Shown in pieces: positions 22,483 to 31,898 of a DNA stretch of 64,000 nt. Every line of letters starts with the position of its first letter. The first letter of the stretch is position 1. A program made the translations under genes and the position numbers. Source of the DNA: Lactobacillus kitasatonis DSM 16761 = JCM 1039 (GTDB lineage: Bacteria > Bacillota > Bacilli > Lactobacillales > Lactobacillaceae); assembly GCF_000615285.1 (NCBI RefSeq), contig NZ_BALU01000004.1:106762-170761 (forward strand). Reading direction: 5' to 3'. The notes under the pieces were generated by a model, which worked only from the letters and a program-made list of their open reading frames with translations, was not told the DNA's origin and made no database searches.

Positions 22483-22518
22483 TAAAAAGGGATTGGAAAT
22501 GATCCAATCCCTTTTTTT
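22483..22518 (-). terminator. Terminator of the magnesium ATPase gene
   Basis: The stem AAAAGGGATTGG / CCAATCCCTTTT is followed by T on the minus strand, immediately after the stop. Confidence 0.85.
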
Positions 22519-25182
22519 CTAAAATTTTCCGTTTCTTAAATATATCTTTTTCACGATCGTGTTAAGCAAGATATAAATTATTTCTAGTGCCAAAACAATT
22601 AACATAAAGCTGAATGGCAAGTCCGTCATGCCTAAGCTTGATGCAATGCTGGAAGATGGCAGTGCCGTGCCCCAAATTGCCAAGGCAAAGGTAACCAAGA
22701 AAACGATTGGCGTTGCGTGTTGACCAAAGAATGGGAATCTTTCGTCACGCAAAACGTGGATCGCCATTTCCCTTGTCCATAATGACTCAATAAAAATTCC
22801 TGAGTAAAACAGTGAAATGAAGACCCAGTGATGGTAGTTTGAACCAACCAAGTATGGACAAACAACGTAAAACATCAAAGCCATCGTAATGAAGTCAATA
22901 ACTGCAGGAATCGGGCCAAAGGACAAAACAAACTTAGGCCACTTTCTGATTGACCATTTCTGTGGCTTCTTAACGTAGTTCTTTGAAATGCTGTCAAATG
23001 GAATAACCAAGCAGCTGATGCTGTAAATCAAATTAAGAATCAATAATTGTAATGGTAAAAGTGGCAAGAATGGCAAAATCAGTGAAGCTACTACCATCGT
23101 GATGATACTACCGAGGTTGGTTACCAAGAAGGTCTTGATGTACTTCATCGTATTTGAGAAGACCTTTCTACCTGTGATAATCATTTCTTCAAGCAGCTGC
23201 AAATCCTTTTGCTTAAAAATAATATCCGCAGATTCTCTTGTAATATCAACTGAATTTTCTGAGGTAACCGTTACGTTAGCCACCTTCATGGCAAGAGCAT
23301 CCTTGTTGCCGTCACCCATATAGCCAACAGTATGGCCGTTCTTCTGCAGAGTATTAATAATTTTAGTTCTAAGTTCTGGCGTTAAATGAACAAAAATGTC
23401 GCAATTTTCAACGATCTTAGATAGTTCTTCTGGACTAGCCTCTTCAATTTGTTCACCATCGTAAACAGTATCGACGTTTAATCCTACTTGCAAAGCAATC
23501 GCACGCGTTACCGCTTCGTTGTCACCAGTAAAGATTTTAACATCAATGTCATCAGCTCTAAGAGCTTGCAAAGCCTCTTTAGTACTTTCCTTTGGTGGAT
23601 CTAAGTATGCCAAGTAGCCCACGATTGTTAAATCATTCTCATCTTTGGCTGAAAATTCACCTACTGGAGCTGGATTTAATTTGTAGCCGACCAAAAGCAC
23701 ACGCAAACCATCATCGTTTAATTCATCGATCTGCTTTAAAATCTTTTTGCGCCACTCATCGGTTAATTCTTCGCTTCTGCCGTTGATTTCTACCTTACTA
23801 GAAATATCAAGCATCCCTTCCGCGGCACCTTTTGTTACCAGCATGTGTTGGCCGTGGTGTTCATCGTTATCAACCACCACAACACTCATTCTTTTACGCG
23901 TATAATCAAACGGAATTTCATCGATCTTGTTGTAGTCACGCTGGATTTCATTGACATCGAGCTCGTCGCCAGCCGCATCAATCACGGCTTTATCAATCAA
24001 GTCCTTCATTCCAGTTTGATAGTAAGCATTCAAATATGAAAACTTCAAAATTCGTGGCGTCTCTTGCATGTCCAAGTCATAGTGACGTTCAAGCACCACT
24101 TTGTTTTGGGTTAAAGTACCTGTTTTATCAATACAGAAAGTATCAATTGAGCCCAAGTTTTGAATGGCATTCATCTGCTTGACTACGGCACCCTTTTTAG
24201 ACATTTCGAGTGCACCCTTAGTCAAGTTGCCGTTAACGATGATTGGTAAAACTTCAGGTGTCAGACCAGCAGCGGCAGCTAAAGCGAAGATCAAGCTTTC
24301 GCCCCAATCGCCTTTAGTCAGGCCATTAATAAGGAACAAAAGCGGAATCAAAATAGCAGCTACCACCATGAGCACTTTGCCCAGTTGGCGCATTTCACGA
24401 TCAAACAAGGTCGTTTTAACCTTCTTGCGTGAAATTTCCTGCACTTTTTTACCAAAAACGGTGTTATTGCCGACTGCAAAAACGATACCACTACCTGAGC
24501 CAGACACGATAGTCGTGCCCTCATACAAAATATTTGGATAATTCAAATAATCCTGCATACTCGGTTTAATGGTCACATTGGCCATCTTTTCTACTGGTTC
24601 CGAGTCACCGTCCAAGTAGCTGTATGAACAAAACAGGTCTTTACTTGTCAAAAGCTTCATATCCGCAGGAATCATGTCACCGGCGGACAAATTAATTACA
24701 TCCCCTACAACTACTTCATCGGTAGGCAGTTCCACATTCTTGCCATCCCTACGAATATTAGTCGTAACAGACACCATATCCATCAGTTTTCCAGTTACTT
24801 TAGCAATCCTAATTTTTTGTACAAAATTTACTACCACAGAAATGATCAACATGATGACCATTACGATCACCGTATCAAGATCGCTGTTATTCTGCGGCAC
24901 CAAAATGTAACTGGTAAATAAAGTTAAAATAGTTAAACTGATCAGAGCCAGCGTAAATGGGGTAGCGATTGATTCCCACAGCAATCGCCAATTAGAAGCA
25001 TTGGAGTTAGTTCTAATTTTGTTTTCGCCGTACTCTTTTCTATTTTCTTCAGCCTTATTCGTAGAAAGTCCTTCAGCACTCGCCTGAAGTCGCGCTAGTG
25101 TATCACTACGCGATTCTCGCGCGATGCGCTGAATCCTTTGAATGTCGATATTTGACCGCTTTTTGCCAGCTGCTTTTAACAT
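22519..25182 (-). CDS. mgtA: Magnesium-transporting P-type ATPase (MgtA type)
   Basis: This inner-membrane P3B-type ATPase imports Mg2+. The 887 residues contain a cytoplasmic N-terminus, transmembrane pairs near residues 70-125 and 270-315 with TPEVLP (about 308), and the phosphorylation motif DKTGTLT (about D352). FTGDNEAVTR and MGDGNKDALAMKVANV (hinge) follow, then six C-terminal segments. GAGGGG precedes the ATG. Assignment to magnesium rather than calcium rests on the MgtA-like sequence and on the M-box riboswitch immediately upstream. Confidence 0.92.
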   Translation of the reverse strand: MLKAAGKKRSNIDIQRIQRIARESRSDTLARLQASAEGLSTNKAEENRKEYGENKIRTNSNASNWRLLWESIATPFTLALISLTILTLFTSYILVPQNNSDLDTVIVMVIMLIISVVVNFVQKIRIAKVTGKLMDMVSVTTNIRRDGKNVELPTDEVVVGDVINLSAGDMIPADMKLLTSKDLFCSYSYLDGDSEPVEKMANVTIKPSMQDYLNYPNILYEGTTIVSGSGSGIVFAVGNNTVFGKKVQEISRKKVKTTLFDREMRQLGKVLMVVAAILIPLLFLINGLTKGDWGESLIFALAAAAGLTPEVLPIIVNGNLTKGALEMSKKGAVVKQMNAIQNLGSIDTFCIDKTGTLTQNKVVLERHYDLDMQETPRILKFSYLNAYYQTGMKDLIDKAVIDAAGDELDVNEIQRDYNKIDEIPFDYTRKRMSVVVVDNDEHHGQHMLVTKGAAEGMLDISSKVEINGRSEELTDEWRKKILKQIDELNDDGLRVLLVGYKLNPAPVGEFSAKDENDLTIVGYLAYLDPPKESTKEALQALRADDIDVKIFTGDNEAVTRAIALQVGLNVDTVYDGEQIEEASPEELSKIVENCDIFVHLTPELRTKIINTLQKNGHTVGYMGDGNKDALAMKVANVTVTSENSVDITRESADIIFKQKDLQLLEEMIITGRKVFSNTMKYIKTFLVTNLGSIITMVVASLILPFLPLLPLQLLILNLIYSISCLVIPFDSISKNYVKKPQKWSIRKWPKFVLSFGPIPAVIDFITMALMFYVVCPYLVGSNYHHWVFISLFYSGIFIESLWTREMAIHVLRDERFPFFGQHATPIVFLVTFALAIWGTALPSSSIASSLGMTDLPFSFMLIVLALEIIYILLNTIVKKIYLRNGKF

Positions 25183-25213
25183 TCTTTGCCCCTCTCATTC
25201 GATTGACAAGCAA

Positions 25214-25423
25214 AACAAAAAAGCCACCTGTAATATCTGCAGGTGACTTTCGCCAAACAAGGCTTCTGTTATACTCGTCGTTCAGTTTTAACACTACGTG
25301 ACGTAAGCACATGCTAGCTATCTGGATCTCGCCTTAAGTCGACGACACCTATTTAACCCGTTGGCATCTCTGGATGTTTCTGGGCGATAGCGTGTGTTCA
25401 CGTAGGAGTCTCACCTAACAGTT
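25214..25423 (-). promoter_or_regulatory. M-box (ykoK) magnesium riboswitch with terminator
   Basis: Read on the minus strand, the leader holds M-box core blocks in order: GTTAGGTGAGACTCCTA at 25420-25404, CGCCCAGAAACATC near 25385, and GCCAACGGGTTA near 25365. ACAGAAGCCTTGTTTGG follows near 25265. The leader ends with the terminator stem AGTCACCTG / CAGGTGGCT and TTTTTT (25249-25216). It precedes the MgtA-type gene, so high Mg2+ should favour the terminator. Confidence 0.9.
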
Positions 25424-25484
25424 TTTTTTTGCTAATTATATCCACAAGAAAGTGTAAGGACTAAATTTAAATAAGTCAAGCCAT

Positions 25485-26102
25485 CTAATTGCGTGGATTG
25501 TAACTATTGCGACCAAATCGCTTCAAAACATAGACAATTCCGATGATCAAAAATGCTAGTGCTAAAGCAATCGGAAGCGCTACGCGATGTGGATGCGAAA
25601 TTTTATTTTGTTCGCTAGTCGATAAATCATATTTGTCTAGTGCATATTGATATTGCTGATCCACCCTAGTAGCACATGCTCTAAAGACAAAGCGCAACCC
25701 TTCATTAAATGTGGCATTATTATGGCTACGTAATTTATCTACTTCAGCTCGAATAATGTTAGCCCGCGTATCGGCGGTAAATGCGCCATGCAAATCCTTA
25801 GTAGAAAAGATTTGTACGTTGCGTTTTTCGCCTTTTTGTCCAACTACGATAAATACCAACCGCTTTGAACGATTCAGTGCCTTTGGAGTTAACTTGTTCA
25901 GCCGCTTCACTGTAATCACAGAAATCTGTGGCTGCTCCTTAGTTTGAAAGTAACGATTATTTTTTTCGGTAATTAAAGTTTTAGTTTCTTTATTTAAAAT
26001 ATGAGCATGGTCTTCAATGTTAGGCTGCACAAATCCCGTAGTCGTCAAAAAGACTAATAACAGGCCTACTAGACCAGCTAAATTAATTTTCGTCTTCTTC
26101 AA
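25485..26102 (-). CDS. TPM-domain membrane protein
   Basis: This membrane-anchored protein has an extracytoplasmic TPM (YgcG/DUF477) domain. TTG at 26102 gives a standard signal segment ([20 protein letters not shown]) after the end of comEB. The GGAAGG upstream is about 14 bases away, so the start is uncertain. The domain (about residues 35-150) contains [23 protein letters not shown] and [17 protein letters not shown]-terminal transmembrane helix ([19 protein letters not shown]) is followed by a basic tail. The role of TPM proteins in Gram-positives is not settled. It overlaps comEB and is likely co-transcribed. Confidence 0.7.
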   Translation of the reverse strand: MKKTKINLAGLVGLLLVFLTTTGFVQPNIEDHAHILNKETKTLITEKNNRYFQTKEQPQISVITVKRLNKLTPKALNRSKRLVFIVVGQKGEKRNVQIFSTKDLHGAFTADTRANIIRAEVDKLRSHNNATFNEGLRFVFRACATRVDQQYQYALDKYDLSTSEQNKISHPHRVALPIALALAFLIIGIVYVLKRFGRNSYNPRN

Positions 26103-26562
26103 GTTTATGTGCCAAACCTTCCACATATTTTCGATCGATTTTAATTTGCTCATATGGTACCCCGCAATCATGAAGCAACTTCAATGCTAGTGGATTATCA
26201 CGATAGTCAAAATAATAATTTATCTTTTTAATACCTGCTTGGACTAAAGCCTTGCAGCAGTTGTAACAAGGAAAATGAGTCACGTAAATTTCGGTATCAT
26301 CAGTAGAAACGCCAAACTTGGCACATTGAATGATGGCATTCATTTCTGAGTGAATCGTTCTAACGCAGTGTCCGTCAACCATTTGGTGACCACCATCATC
26401 ACAATGCGGCTGCCCTGATACCGAGCCGTTGTAGCCAGTACCGATAATCCGGTTGTCTTTAACCAAAACACTGCCTACTAGCGCTCTATTGCAAGTAGAA
26501 CGCTGAGCAATTACTAATGCCTGCATCATAAAATATTGTTTCCATGGAATTCGATCATGCAT
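26083..26562 (-). CDS. comEB: dCMP deaminase family protein (ComEB-like)
   Basis: This zinc-dependent cytidine/deoxycytidylate deaminase converts dCMP to dUMP for thymidylate synthesis. In Bacillus the gene is named comEB from its position. The 159 residues show the zinc and catalytic motifs [12 protein letters not shown] (His and Glu) and [16 protein letters not shown] (PCxxC). The [20 protein letters not shown] region binds nucleotide. AAGGAG precedes the ATG. It lies 22 bases after trpS. Confidence 0.93.
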   Translation of the reverse strand: MHDRIPWKQYFMMQALVIAQRSTCNRALVGSVLVKDNRIIGTGYNGSVSGQPHCDDGGHQMVDGHCVRTIHSEMNAIIQCAKFGVSTDDTEIYVTHFPCYNCCKALVQAGIKKINYYFDYRDNPLALKLLHDCGVPYEQIKIDRKYVEGLAHKLEEDEN

Positions 26563-26584
26563 GACTTTGCTCCTTGCTTTTTAT

Positions 26585-27607
26585 TTATCTATTCTTAAAG
26601 TAGTTCAAACCAATGGCGTCACGAACTTGTTCCAAAGTTTCGTTAGCTACCTTGTTAGCCTTCTTTGAACCTTCGAGAAGCATCTCGTAAACTGCATCTT
26701 CATCTTGAGCAAACTTTTCACGACGTTCACGAATAGGTGCAAGTTCAGCTTCAAGGACTTTGTTCAAGTAACGCTTAATCTTAACGTCACCCAAACCACC
26801 CTTTTGATATTCTTCCTTAAGTTCCGCAACTTTATCCTTATCTGGGTCAAAGACATCAAGGTAAGTAAAGACGGTGTTACCTTCAACCTTGCCTGGATCT
26901 TCCACGTGAATGTGGTTTGGATCAGTGTACATTGACATAACTTTCTTTTGCACAGTCTTGGCGTCATCAGCTAAGTAAATAGCGTTGCCGAGTGACTTAG
27001 ACATCTTGGCGTTACCATCAAGACCTGGTAAACGACCTTGACCCTTTGGTGGGAAGTAACCCTTAGGTTCAACCAAAATATCGGTGTTGTAAACTCTGTT
27101 GAAGGTTCTTACGATTTCACGAGTTTGTTCAAGCATTGGTTCTTGGTCATCCCCAACAGGAATAACAGTTGCCTTAAATGCAGTAATATCTGCAGCTTGA
27201 GAAACTGGATAGTTCAAGAAACCTACAGGAATAGAATCCTTGAAGTCCTTTTGCTTAATTTCAGTCTTAACAGTTGGATTTCTTTCAAGACGAGCAACTG
27301 TTACAAGGTCCATGTAGTAAGCAGTTAATTCAAATAAAGCTGGAATTTGTGATTGCACATAAATAGTAGACTTCTTTGGATCAAGACCAACAGCTAAGTA
27401 GTCCAAAGCTACTTGGATCAAACTGTTACGGATCTTTTCTGGATTACGAGCATTATCAGTTAAAGCTTGTGTATCGGCAATCATAATATAAGGATCATAC
27501 TTGCCTGAATTTTGTAATTTTACTCTATTCTTTAAAGAACCGATGTAGTGACCAATGTGAAGTTTACCGGTTGGGCGGTCACCTGTTAATAAAATTTCTT
27601 TTGCCAT
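26585..27607 (-). CDS. trpS: Tryptophanyl-tRNA synthetase
   Basis: This class I synthetase charges tRNA-Trp. The 340 residues show the HIGH motif [14 protein letters not shown] near the start, [19 protein letters not shown] in the catalytic core, and the KMSKS loop [13 protein letters not shown]. The upstream gap is about 95 bases and contains no T-box elements, unlike tyrS in this window. Confidence 0.97.
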   Translation of the reverse strand: MAKEILLTGDRPTGKLHIGHYIGSLKNRVKLQNSGKYDPYIMIADTQALTDNARNPEKIRNSLIQVALDYLAVGLDPKKSTIYVQSQIPALFELTAYYMDLVTVARLERNPTVKTEIKQKDFKDSIPVGFLNYPVSQAADITAFKATVIPVGDDQEPMLEQTREIVRTFNRVYNTDILVEPKGYFPPKGQGRLPGLDGNAKMSKSLGNAIYLADDAKTVQKKVMSMYTDPNHIHVEDPGKVEGNTVFTYLDVFDPDKDKVAELKEEYQKGGLGDVKIKRYLNKVLEAELAPIRERREKFAQDEDAVYEMLLEGSKKANKVANETLEQVRDAIGLNYFKNR

Positions 27608-27711
27608 GCTTTTTACTCTTTCCTATTTATTAATCTTTATTTTTATTATTTAGTAATTACTTAATTTTAACAAATATTAGGCTATGATTAAACTAAACGT
27701 AGGTGATCAAA

Positions 27712-28311
27712 ATGTGTAATCAATTTCGTGTGCCTAAACTTGCACTAATCAAACAATATCTGACTAAAGACCTAGATTTACCTTTAGTCGAACCCAAAAT
27801 AAATGATGAAGAAAAAGACGTCTTTCCTAATCAAACAGCGCCAGTTTTGCTTTATCAAAATAACCAGCTGCAATTAGTAAATAAAAACTGGGGCTATCCT
27901 AGTCCAGTCGATGCAAATAAGCCGCTGTTTAACGCCAGAATTGAGCGTTTTTATGAACAAAGACCATCAATGTGGGATGAGTCCTTTGCCAAGCAGCGCT
28001 GCATTATCCTGGCTAGCGAATTCTTCGAATACGCTAAAAACACTTATCAAGCAGATAATGGTAAGAAATACCATGAACGCTATAGTTTTAAAAGCAAACA
28101 ACCAATTACGATGATTGCTGGTATTTATGACCATAATAACTTTGCCATGGTTACGACCGATCCAAACTCAGATATGCGGCCCATTCATAACCGGATGCCA
28201 CTGGTCATTGAACCAAGCGAACTGCGCCGCTGGCTCTTTCAAAACTTTACCAGCTTAATCAACAGAGACAATGTTTCGCTCTCTGTTCAAAAGCAGCCTC
28301 ACAAAAAATAA
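27712..28311 (+). CDS. SRAP-domain protein (HMCES/YedK-like, abasic-site response)
   Basis: SRAP proteins crosslink covalently to abasic sites in single-stranded DNA through Cys2 after removal of the initiator Met. ATG at 27712 is chosen because it places Cys at residue 2 (MCNQFR) and has AGGTG upstream; an in-frame GTG at 27703 would bury that cysteine. The active-site glutamate region (LASEFFEYA) and the His motif (RPIHNRMPLVI) are present. The 199 residues fit the lower family range. It is a monocistronic gene on the opposite strand from trpS. Confidence 0.88.
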   Translation: MCNQFRVPKLALIKQYLTKDLDLPLVEPKINDEEKDVFPNQTAPVLLYQNNQLQLVNKNWGYPSPVDANKPLFNARIERFYEQRPSMWDESFAKQRCIILASEFFEYAKNTYQADNGKKYHERYSFKSKQPITMIAGIYDHNNFAMVTTDPNSDMRPIHNRMPLVIEPSELRRWLFQNFTSLINRDNVSLSVQKQPHKK

Positions 28312-28352
28312 TTGTTCTATTACCTGAAAGCATGATAAAATAGATGCATACT

Positions 28353-28423
28353 GCGGGTATAGTTAAATGGTAGAACGACAGCTTCCCAAGCTGTAGATGC
28401 GGGTTCGATTCACGCTATCCGCT
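28353..28423 (+). tRNA. tRNA-Gly (CCC)
   Basis: The acceptor GCGGGTA pairs with TATCCGC. The D arm, the anticodon stem ACAGC / GCTGT with loop TTCCCAA (anticodon CCC), and the T arm GGGTTCGATTC are in place. TAAAAT and TTGTTC upstream resemble a promoter. Confidence 0.92.
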
Positions 28424-28436
28424 CCCTTCTATAACC

Positions 28437-28470
28437 AAAAAACAGGGATGAAATTTTCATCCCTGTTTTT
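28437..28470 (+). terminator. Bidirectional terminator after tRNA-Gly
   Basis: The perfect stem AACAGGGATGAAA / TTTCATCCCTGTT has A and T runs on both sides, between the tRNA and the convergent CPBP-like gene. Confidence 0.85.
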
Positions 28471-28485
28471 ATTTTTTCTTCTTTT

Positions 28486-29148
28486 TTAAACCATAATCAC
28501 AGTTAAAACACTGCTCAACATCGCCAGATAGATCGGCATAAAAATCGTCTGTGAATATAAGTAACTCCAAGCAAAGAGCATGCCATAAAGTGCTTCAATA
28601 AAGAAGTTAATGAGTGAACTTTGATAATTCAATACGCTAAAAATCAAGCCAGAAACAATGATTCCTATAACTGCAACTTGGACGCTATCTCTTCGGAAAG
28701 CATAGTTGAATAAAAATCCTGTTGCTAGGAATTCTTGCAATATCGGTAAGATAATCCCTTGAACCACGATCAAGAACCAGAACATCCCTGTCGATTGGTT
28801 CTTCAGATAAATCGTTTGAAAGTCATAAAAAGGTATTTTGCCATACGCCTGTAAATACGAAATCGAAATTCGAGTAGCCGTAATCACTAGCGTTAATAAA
28901 ACCACCGCTGAGAAGTTTCCTAGCCACGGTAATTTAAAATCACGCGCAAAAAAGCGATTCTCACGATTATAGCGATATACATAAAACAGCAAAATCATTG
29001 CAGCTACGACACCGAATAAAATCAGGTCCCAGACATGCAATGGCGATTTTCTAGTAACAAGTTTCACTACTGCAAAGACCATCACGTAACCGATCAAATA
29101 CACTGCATAGCGAATAACATTGCCCTCTCTTGATTCTGGCGTATTCAA
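28486..29148 (-). CDS. CPBP-like intramembrane protein with degenerate active site
   Basis: This polytopic membrane protein has about 220 residues and roughly seven to eight hydrophobic segments. The layout is that of the CPBP (CAAX protease/bacteriocin-processing) family: a Glu motif region PILQEFLATGFLFNY and a later FSVLNYQ ... FIEALYGMLFAW. The canonical EExxxR and FxxxH residues are not intact (QEFLATG lacks the second Glu and the Arg, and the His position is Asn), so peptidase activity is doubtful. TTG at 29148 is preferred because GGAG lies eight bases upstream; a GTG at 29157 overlaps that site. Confidence 0.65.
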   Translation of the reverse strand: MNTPESREGNVIRYAVYLIGYVMVFAVVKLVTRKSPLHVWDLILFGVVAAMILLFYVYRYNRENRFFARDFKLPWLGNFSAVVLLTLVITATRISISYLQAYGKIPFYDFQTIYLKNQSTGMFWFLIVVQGIILPILQEFLATGFLFNYAFRRDSVQVAVIGIIVSGLIFSVLNYQSSLINFFIEALYGMLFAWSYLYSQTIFMPIYLAMLSSVLTVIMV

Positions 29149-29227
29149 GACTTTCACTCCTACTCTGGATTGTATTCTACAAACCCTATATTATACCAAA
29201 AAAGTAGAGCTAATTGAATAAGATAGG

Positions 29228-29689
29228 TTACTTAACTTCAACAATAGTTACCTTATATTCTCCGGCAGGTGCTTCAACCGTAGAAGTAGTACCTGCCTCT
29301 TTTTTCATAATTGCTTGACCTAATGGTGAATCAAAGGATATTTTTCCATCAGCCAAATCAGCTTCCATTCGGCCAACGATCTTATATTCTTCGGTATCTT
29401 CGTCATCGTCGAACTTCAAGACAGCGGTCTTACCTAAATCTACTTTGCCATCATCTTTAGTTTCAACGATTTCCGCATATTTCAATTGTTTGCCTAAGTA
29501 ACGCAAACGACTTTGTAAGTGACCCAGGTCACGTTTTGCTTCAGTATATTCCGTATTTTCTGAAAGGTCGCCTAGAGCACGTGCTGCCTGCAAAATTTTG
29601 ATTCTGCGTGGACGATCCTTCTTTAAGCGAGCAATTTCATCTTCAATTTGTTTGTAGCCTTCTGGCGTCATTTTTTGAAAATATACCAT
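29228..29689 (-). CDS. greA: Transcription elongation factor GreA
   Basis: GreA enters the RNA polymerase secondary channel and stimulates cleavage of backtracked RNA. The 153 residues start VYFQKMTPEGYKQIEDEIARLK (coiled-coil N-terminus) with the tip acidic pair around LSENTEYTEAK, followed by a C-terminal FKBP-like domain (SFDSPLGQAIMKKEAGT). AAGGAG lies upstream of the ATG. Confidence 0.95.
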   Translation of the reverse strand: MVYFQKMTPEGYKQIEDEIARLKKDRPRRIKILQAARALGDLSENTEYTEAKRDLGHLQSRLRYLGKQLKYAEIVETKDDGKVDLGKTAVLKFDDDEDTEEYKIVGRMEADLADGKISFDSPLGQAIMKKEAGTTSTVEAPAGEYKVTIVEVK

Positions 29690-29777
29690 AATATGTTATT
29701 TCTCCTTTTGCTTTCTAATTATATAAAAATTATCCACAAGTGTTAATCATTGATTTGATCAACTTTTTAATTAAAAA

Positions 29778-29804
29778 TTAGCACTATATGCTTTCAAGTG
29801 CTAA
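29778..29804. promoter_or_regulatory. CIRCE-like HrcA operator upstream of hsp20
   Basis: TTAGCACTA, nine bases, then AAGTGCTAA. This matches the CIRCE consensus TTAGCACTC-N9-GAGTGCTAA except for one base at the inner end of each arm. It lies about 125 bases upstream of the hsp20 start. Confidence 0.7.
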
Positions 29805-29927
29805 ATAGTTTAACTTTATTGAAAAACGACTACAATAATCAGTGTAAGGAAAAAGAGATCAGATAAACAAATGATCAACTCCTTACAAATTAACTTAGAC
29901 TATAAAAATTGAAAGGAAGTTTTATTT

Positions 29928-30353
29928 ATGGCAAACGATATGATGAATCGTCGTAATGATATGATGGACGCAATGAACGACTGGTTTGGTTTTCCAAGAA
30001 ACTTCTTTGATGACAGTGAAATTGAAAACATCATGCAATCAGATGTTGCTGAAACCGATAAAGATTATGTAGTTAAGATTGATATGCCAGGTATGAACAA
30101 AGATGACATTAAGCTTAACTACAAAGATGGTGTATTGAGTGTTGCTGGTACTAGACAAGCCTTCAAGGACACTAGTGACAAGAGCAGAAGCATCATTCAC
30201 CAAGAGAGAAGCGAAGGCAGCATTTCAAGAAGCTATAGATTAACAAATGTAGTTGCAAGTGATATTCATGCAAAGTATGATAATGGTGTATTGACCATCA
30301 CTTTGCCAAAGCAAACTGCTGGCGATGATGGCAATTCTATCCAAATTGATTAA
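29928..30353 (+). CDS. hsp20: Small heat shock protein, Hsp20/alpha-crystallin family
   Basis: This ATP-independent holdase chaperone forms oligomers. Its 141 residues hold an N-terminal arm rich in Met, Asn and Asp, then an alpha-crystallin domain (about residues 38-135) with VKIDMPGMNKDDIKLNYKDGVL and the ending DNGVLTITLPK. GAAAGGAAG precedes the ATG. The upstream CIRCE-like element suggests HrcA control, which is unusual but not unknown for hsp20 in lactobacilli. Confidence 0.95.
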   Translation: MANDMMNRRNDMMDAMNDWFGFPRNFFDDSEIENIMQSDVAETDKDYVVKIDMPGMNKDDIKLNYKDGVLSVAGTRQAFKDTSDKSRSIIHQERSEGSISRSYRLTNVVASDIHAKYDNGVLTITLPKQTAGDDGNSIQID

Positions 30354-30406
30354 TTTATTAGATAATTGCAAGAAGTCTAATAAGTTGGCGGATAAATAAT
30401 TCTCTG

Positions 30407-30439
30407 AAGCGAGTTCATGATTGAACCCGCTTTTGTTTT
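30407..30439 (+). terminator. Terminator of hsp20
   Basis: The stem GCGAGTTCA / TGAACCCGC (one mismatch) is followed by TTTTGTTTT. Confidence 0.7.
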
Positions 30440-30495
30440 GGCTTAAAATAGAGTTAATTTAAGAAAAAATTAAAAATTAAAAAGGAGATTTTTTT

Positions 30496-31812
30496 ATGGC
30501 TCATGAATTAACTGTACAAGAGCTGGAAAAGTTTTCTGCAGACTTTAACAAGAACTCAGAAAACAAAGTTATTGCTCGTGCTGCACAACGTAGTGGTGTG
30601 CTTGAAGCATCATACAACGATCGCGTACAAAGCGAATTAACCCGTGTCTTCTCTACTGAACTTGACACTGACAATGTTACTAACCAAAAGCATTCAGGTC
30701 GTTGCTGGGAATTCGCAACCTTAAACGTTTTGCGTCACGCATTCGGTAAGAAGTACAAGGCTAAGAACTTCACTTTCTCACAAGCTTACAACTTCTTCTG
30801 GGATAAGATTGAACGTGCCAACATGTTCTACAACAGAATTTTGGACAGTGCTGACATGCCACTTGATTCTCGTCAAGTTAAGACTGACTTAGACTTTGCC
30901 GGTTCAGATGGTGGTCAATTCCAAATGGCAGCCGCATTAGTTGAAAAGTATGGTGTTGTTCCTTCATACGCAATGCCTGAAACTTTCAATACTAATGACA
31001 CTACTGGCTTCGCAACTGCACTTGGTGACAAGCTTAAGAAAGATGCTTTGGTTCTTCGTCACCTTAAGCAATACGGCAAGGAAGATGAAATTGAAAAGAC
31101 TCGTGAAAAGTTTTTGAGCCAAGTTTACCAAATGACTGCTATTGCTGTTGGTGAACCACCTAAGAAGTTTGACCTTGAATACCGGGATGACGACAAGAAG
31201 TATCACCTGGACAAGGACTTAACTCCACTTGAATTCTTGCACAAGTACTTAGGCGATGTTGACTTTGATGACTACGTTGTTTTAACTAACGCACCTGATC
31301 ACGAATACAACAAGTTGTACGGTCTTCCAGCAGAAGACAACATCGAAGGCTCAATCAGAATTAAGCTTTTGAACGTACCAATGGAATACTTGACTTCAGC
31401 TGCTATCGCTCAATTGAAGGATGGCGAAGCTGTTTGGTTCGGTAACGATGTTCTTCGTCAAATGGACCGTAAGACTGGTTACCTTGACACTAACCTTTAC
31501 AAGTTAGACGACTTGTTTGGCGTTGATTTCAAGATGTCAAAGGCTGACAGATTAAGAACTGGTGTCGGCCAAGTTTCACACGCTATGACTTTAGTTGGTG
31601 TTGATGAAGACAACGGCGAAGTTCGTCAATGGAAAGTTGAAAACTCATGGGGCGACAAGTCAGGTTCAAAGGGCTTCTACGTAATGAACAACGAATGGTT
31701 CAACGACTACGTATACGAAGTTGTTGTTCACAAGAAGTATTTGACTGACAAGCAAAAGGAATTGGCTGAAGGTCCAATCACTGACTTACCAGCATGGGAT
31801 TCATTAGCTTAA
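30496..31812 (+). CDS. pepE: Thiol endopeptidase PepE (bleomycin hydrolase family, C1B)
   Basis: This cytoplasmic cysteine peptidase of the PepC/PepE family cleaves peptides imported by Opp. The 438 residues carry the active-site motif NQKHSGRCW (Cys about 70), the histidine in SHAMTLVGVD and the asparagine in WKVENSWGDKSG. The sequence agrees closely with L. helveticus PepE as I remember it, which is why pepE is preferred over pepC. The residue two after the nucleophile is Glu (RCWEFA), where the paralogue at 41.5 kb has Leu. AAAAAGGAG precedes the ATG. The gene is monocistronic. Confidence 0.9.
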   Translation: MAHELTVQELEKFSADFNKNSENKVIARAAQRSGVLEASYNDRVQSELTRVFSTELDTDNVTNQKHSGRCWEFATLNVLRHAFGKKYKAKNFTFSQAYNFFWDKIERANMFYNRILDSADMPLDSRQVKTDLDFAGSDGGQFQMAAALVEKYGVVPSYAMPETFNTNDTTGFATALGDKLKKDALVLRHLKQYGKEDEIEKTREKFLSQVYQMTAIAVGEPPKKFDLEYRDDDKKYHLDKDLTPLEFLHKYLGDVDFDDYVVLTNAPDHEYNKLYGLPAEDNIEGSIRIKLLNVPMEYLTSAAIAQLKDGEAVWFGNDVLRQMDRKTGYLDTNLYKLDDLFGVDFKMSKADRLRTGVGQVSHAMTLVGVDEDNGEVRQWKVENSWGDKSGSKGFYVMNNEWFNDYVYEVVVHKKYLTDKQKELAEGPITDLPAWDSLA

Positions 31813-31835
31813 TCGAAAAATAAATAAACAAAACA

Positions 31836-31873
31836 AAATATCCTCAAGGATTTTTCCTTGAGGATATTTTTTA
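31836..31873 (+). terminator. Terminator between pepE and oppF
   Basis: The stem AATATCCTCAAGGA / TCCTTGAGGATATT is followed by T, with A runs on the other side. It probably serves both convergent units. Confidence 0.85.
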
Positions 31874-31898
31874 TTATTCATAGAGAGATTGTTTTGGC

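Noticed and set aside
25106..25312. A 68-codon ORF across the M-box leader
   Set aside because: It overlaps the riboswitch terminator and the mgtA start, and the riboswitch explains the sequence.
29730..29738. TTATCCACA, a perfect DnaA box, upstream of greA
   Set aside because: It is single, with no cluster of boxes, no dnaA/dnaN genes and no AT-rich 13-mers of an origin. Chance occurrence in 64 kb is plausible.
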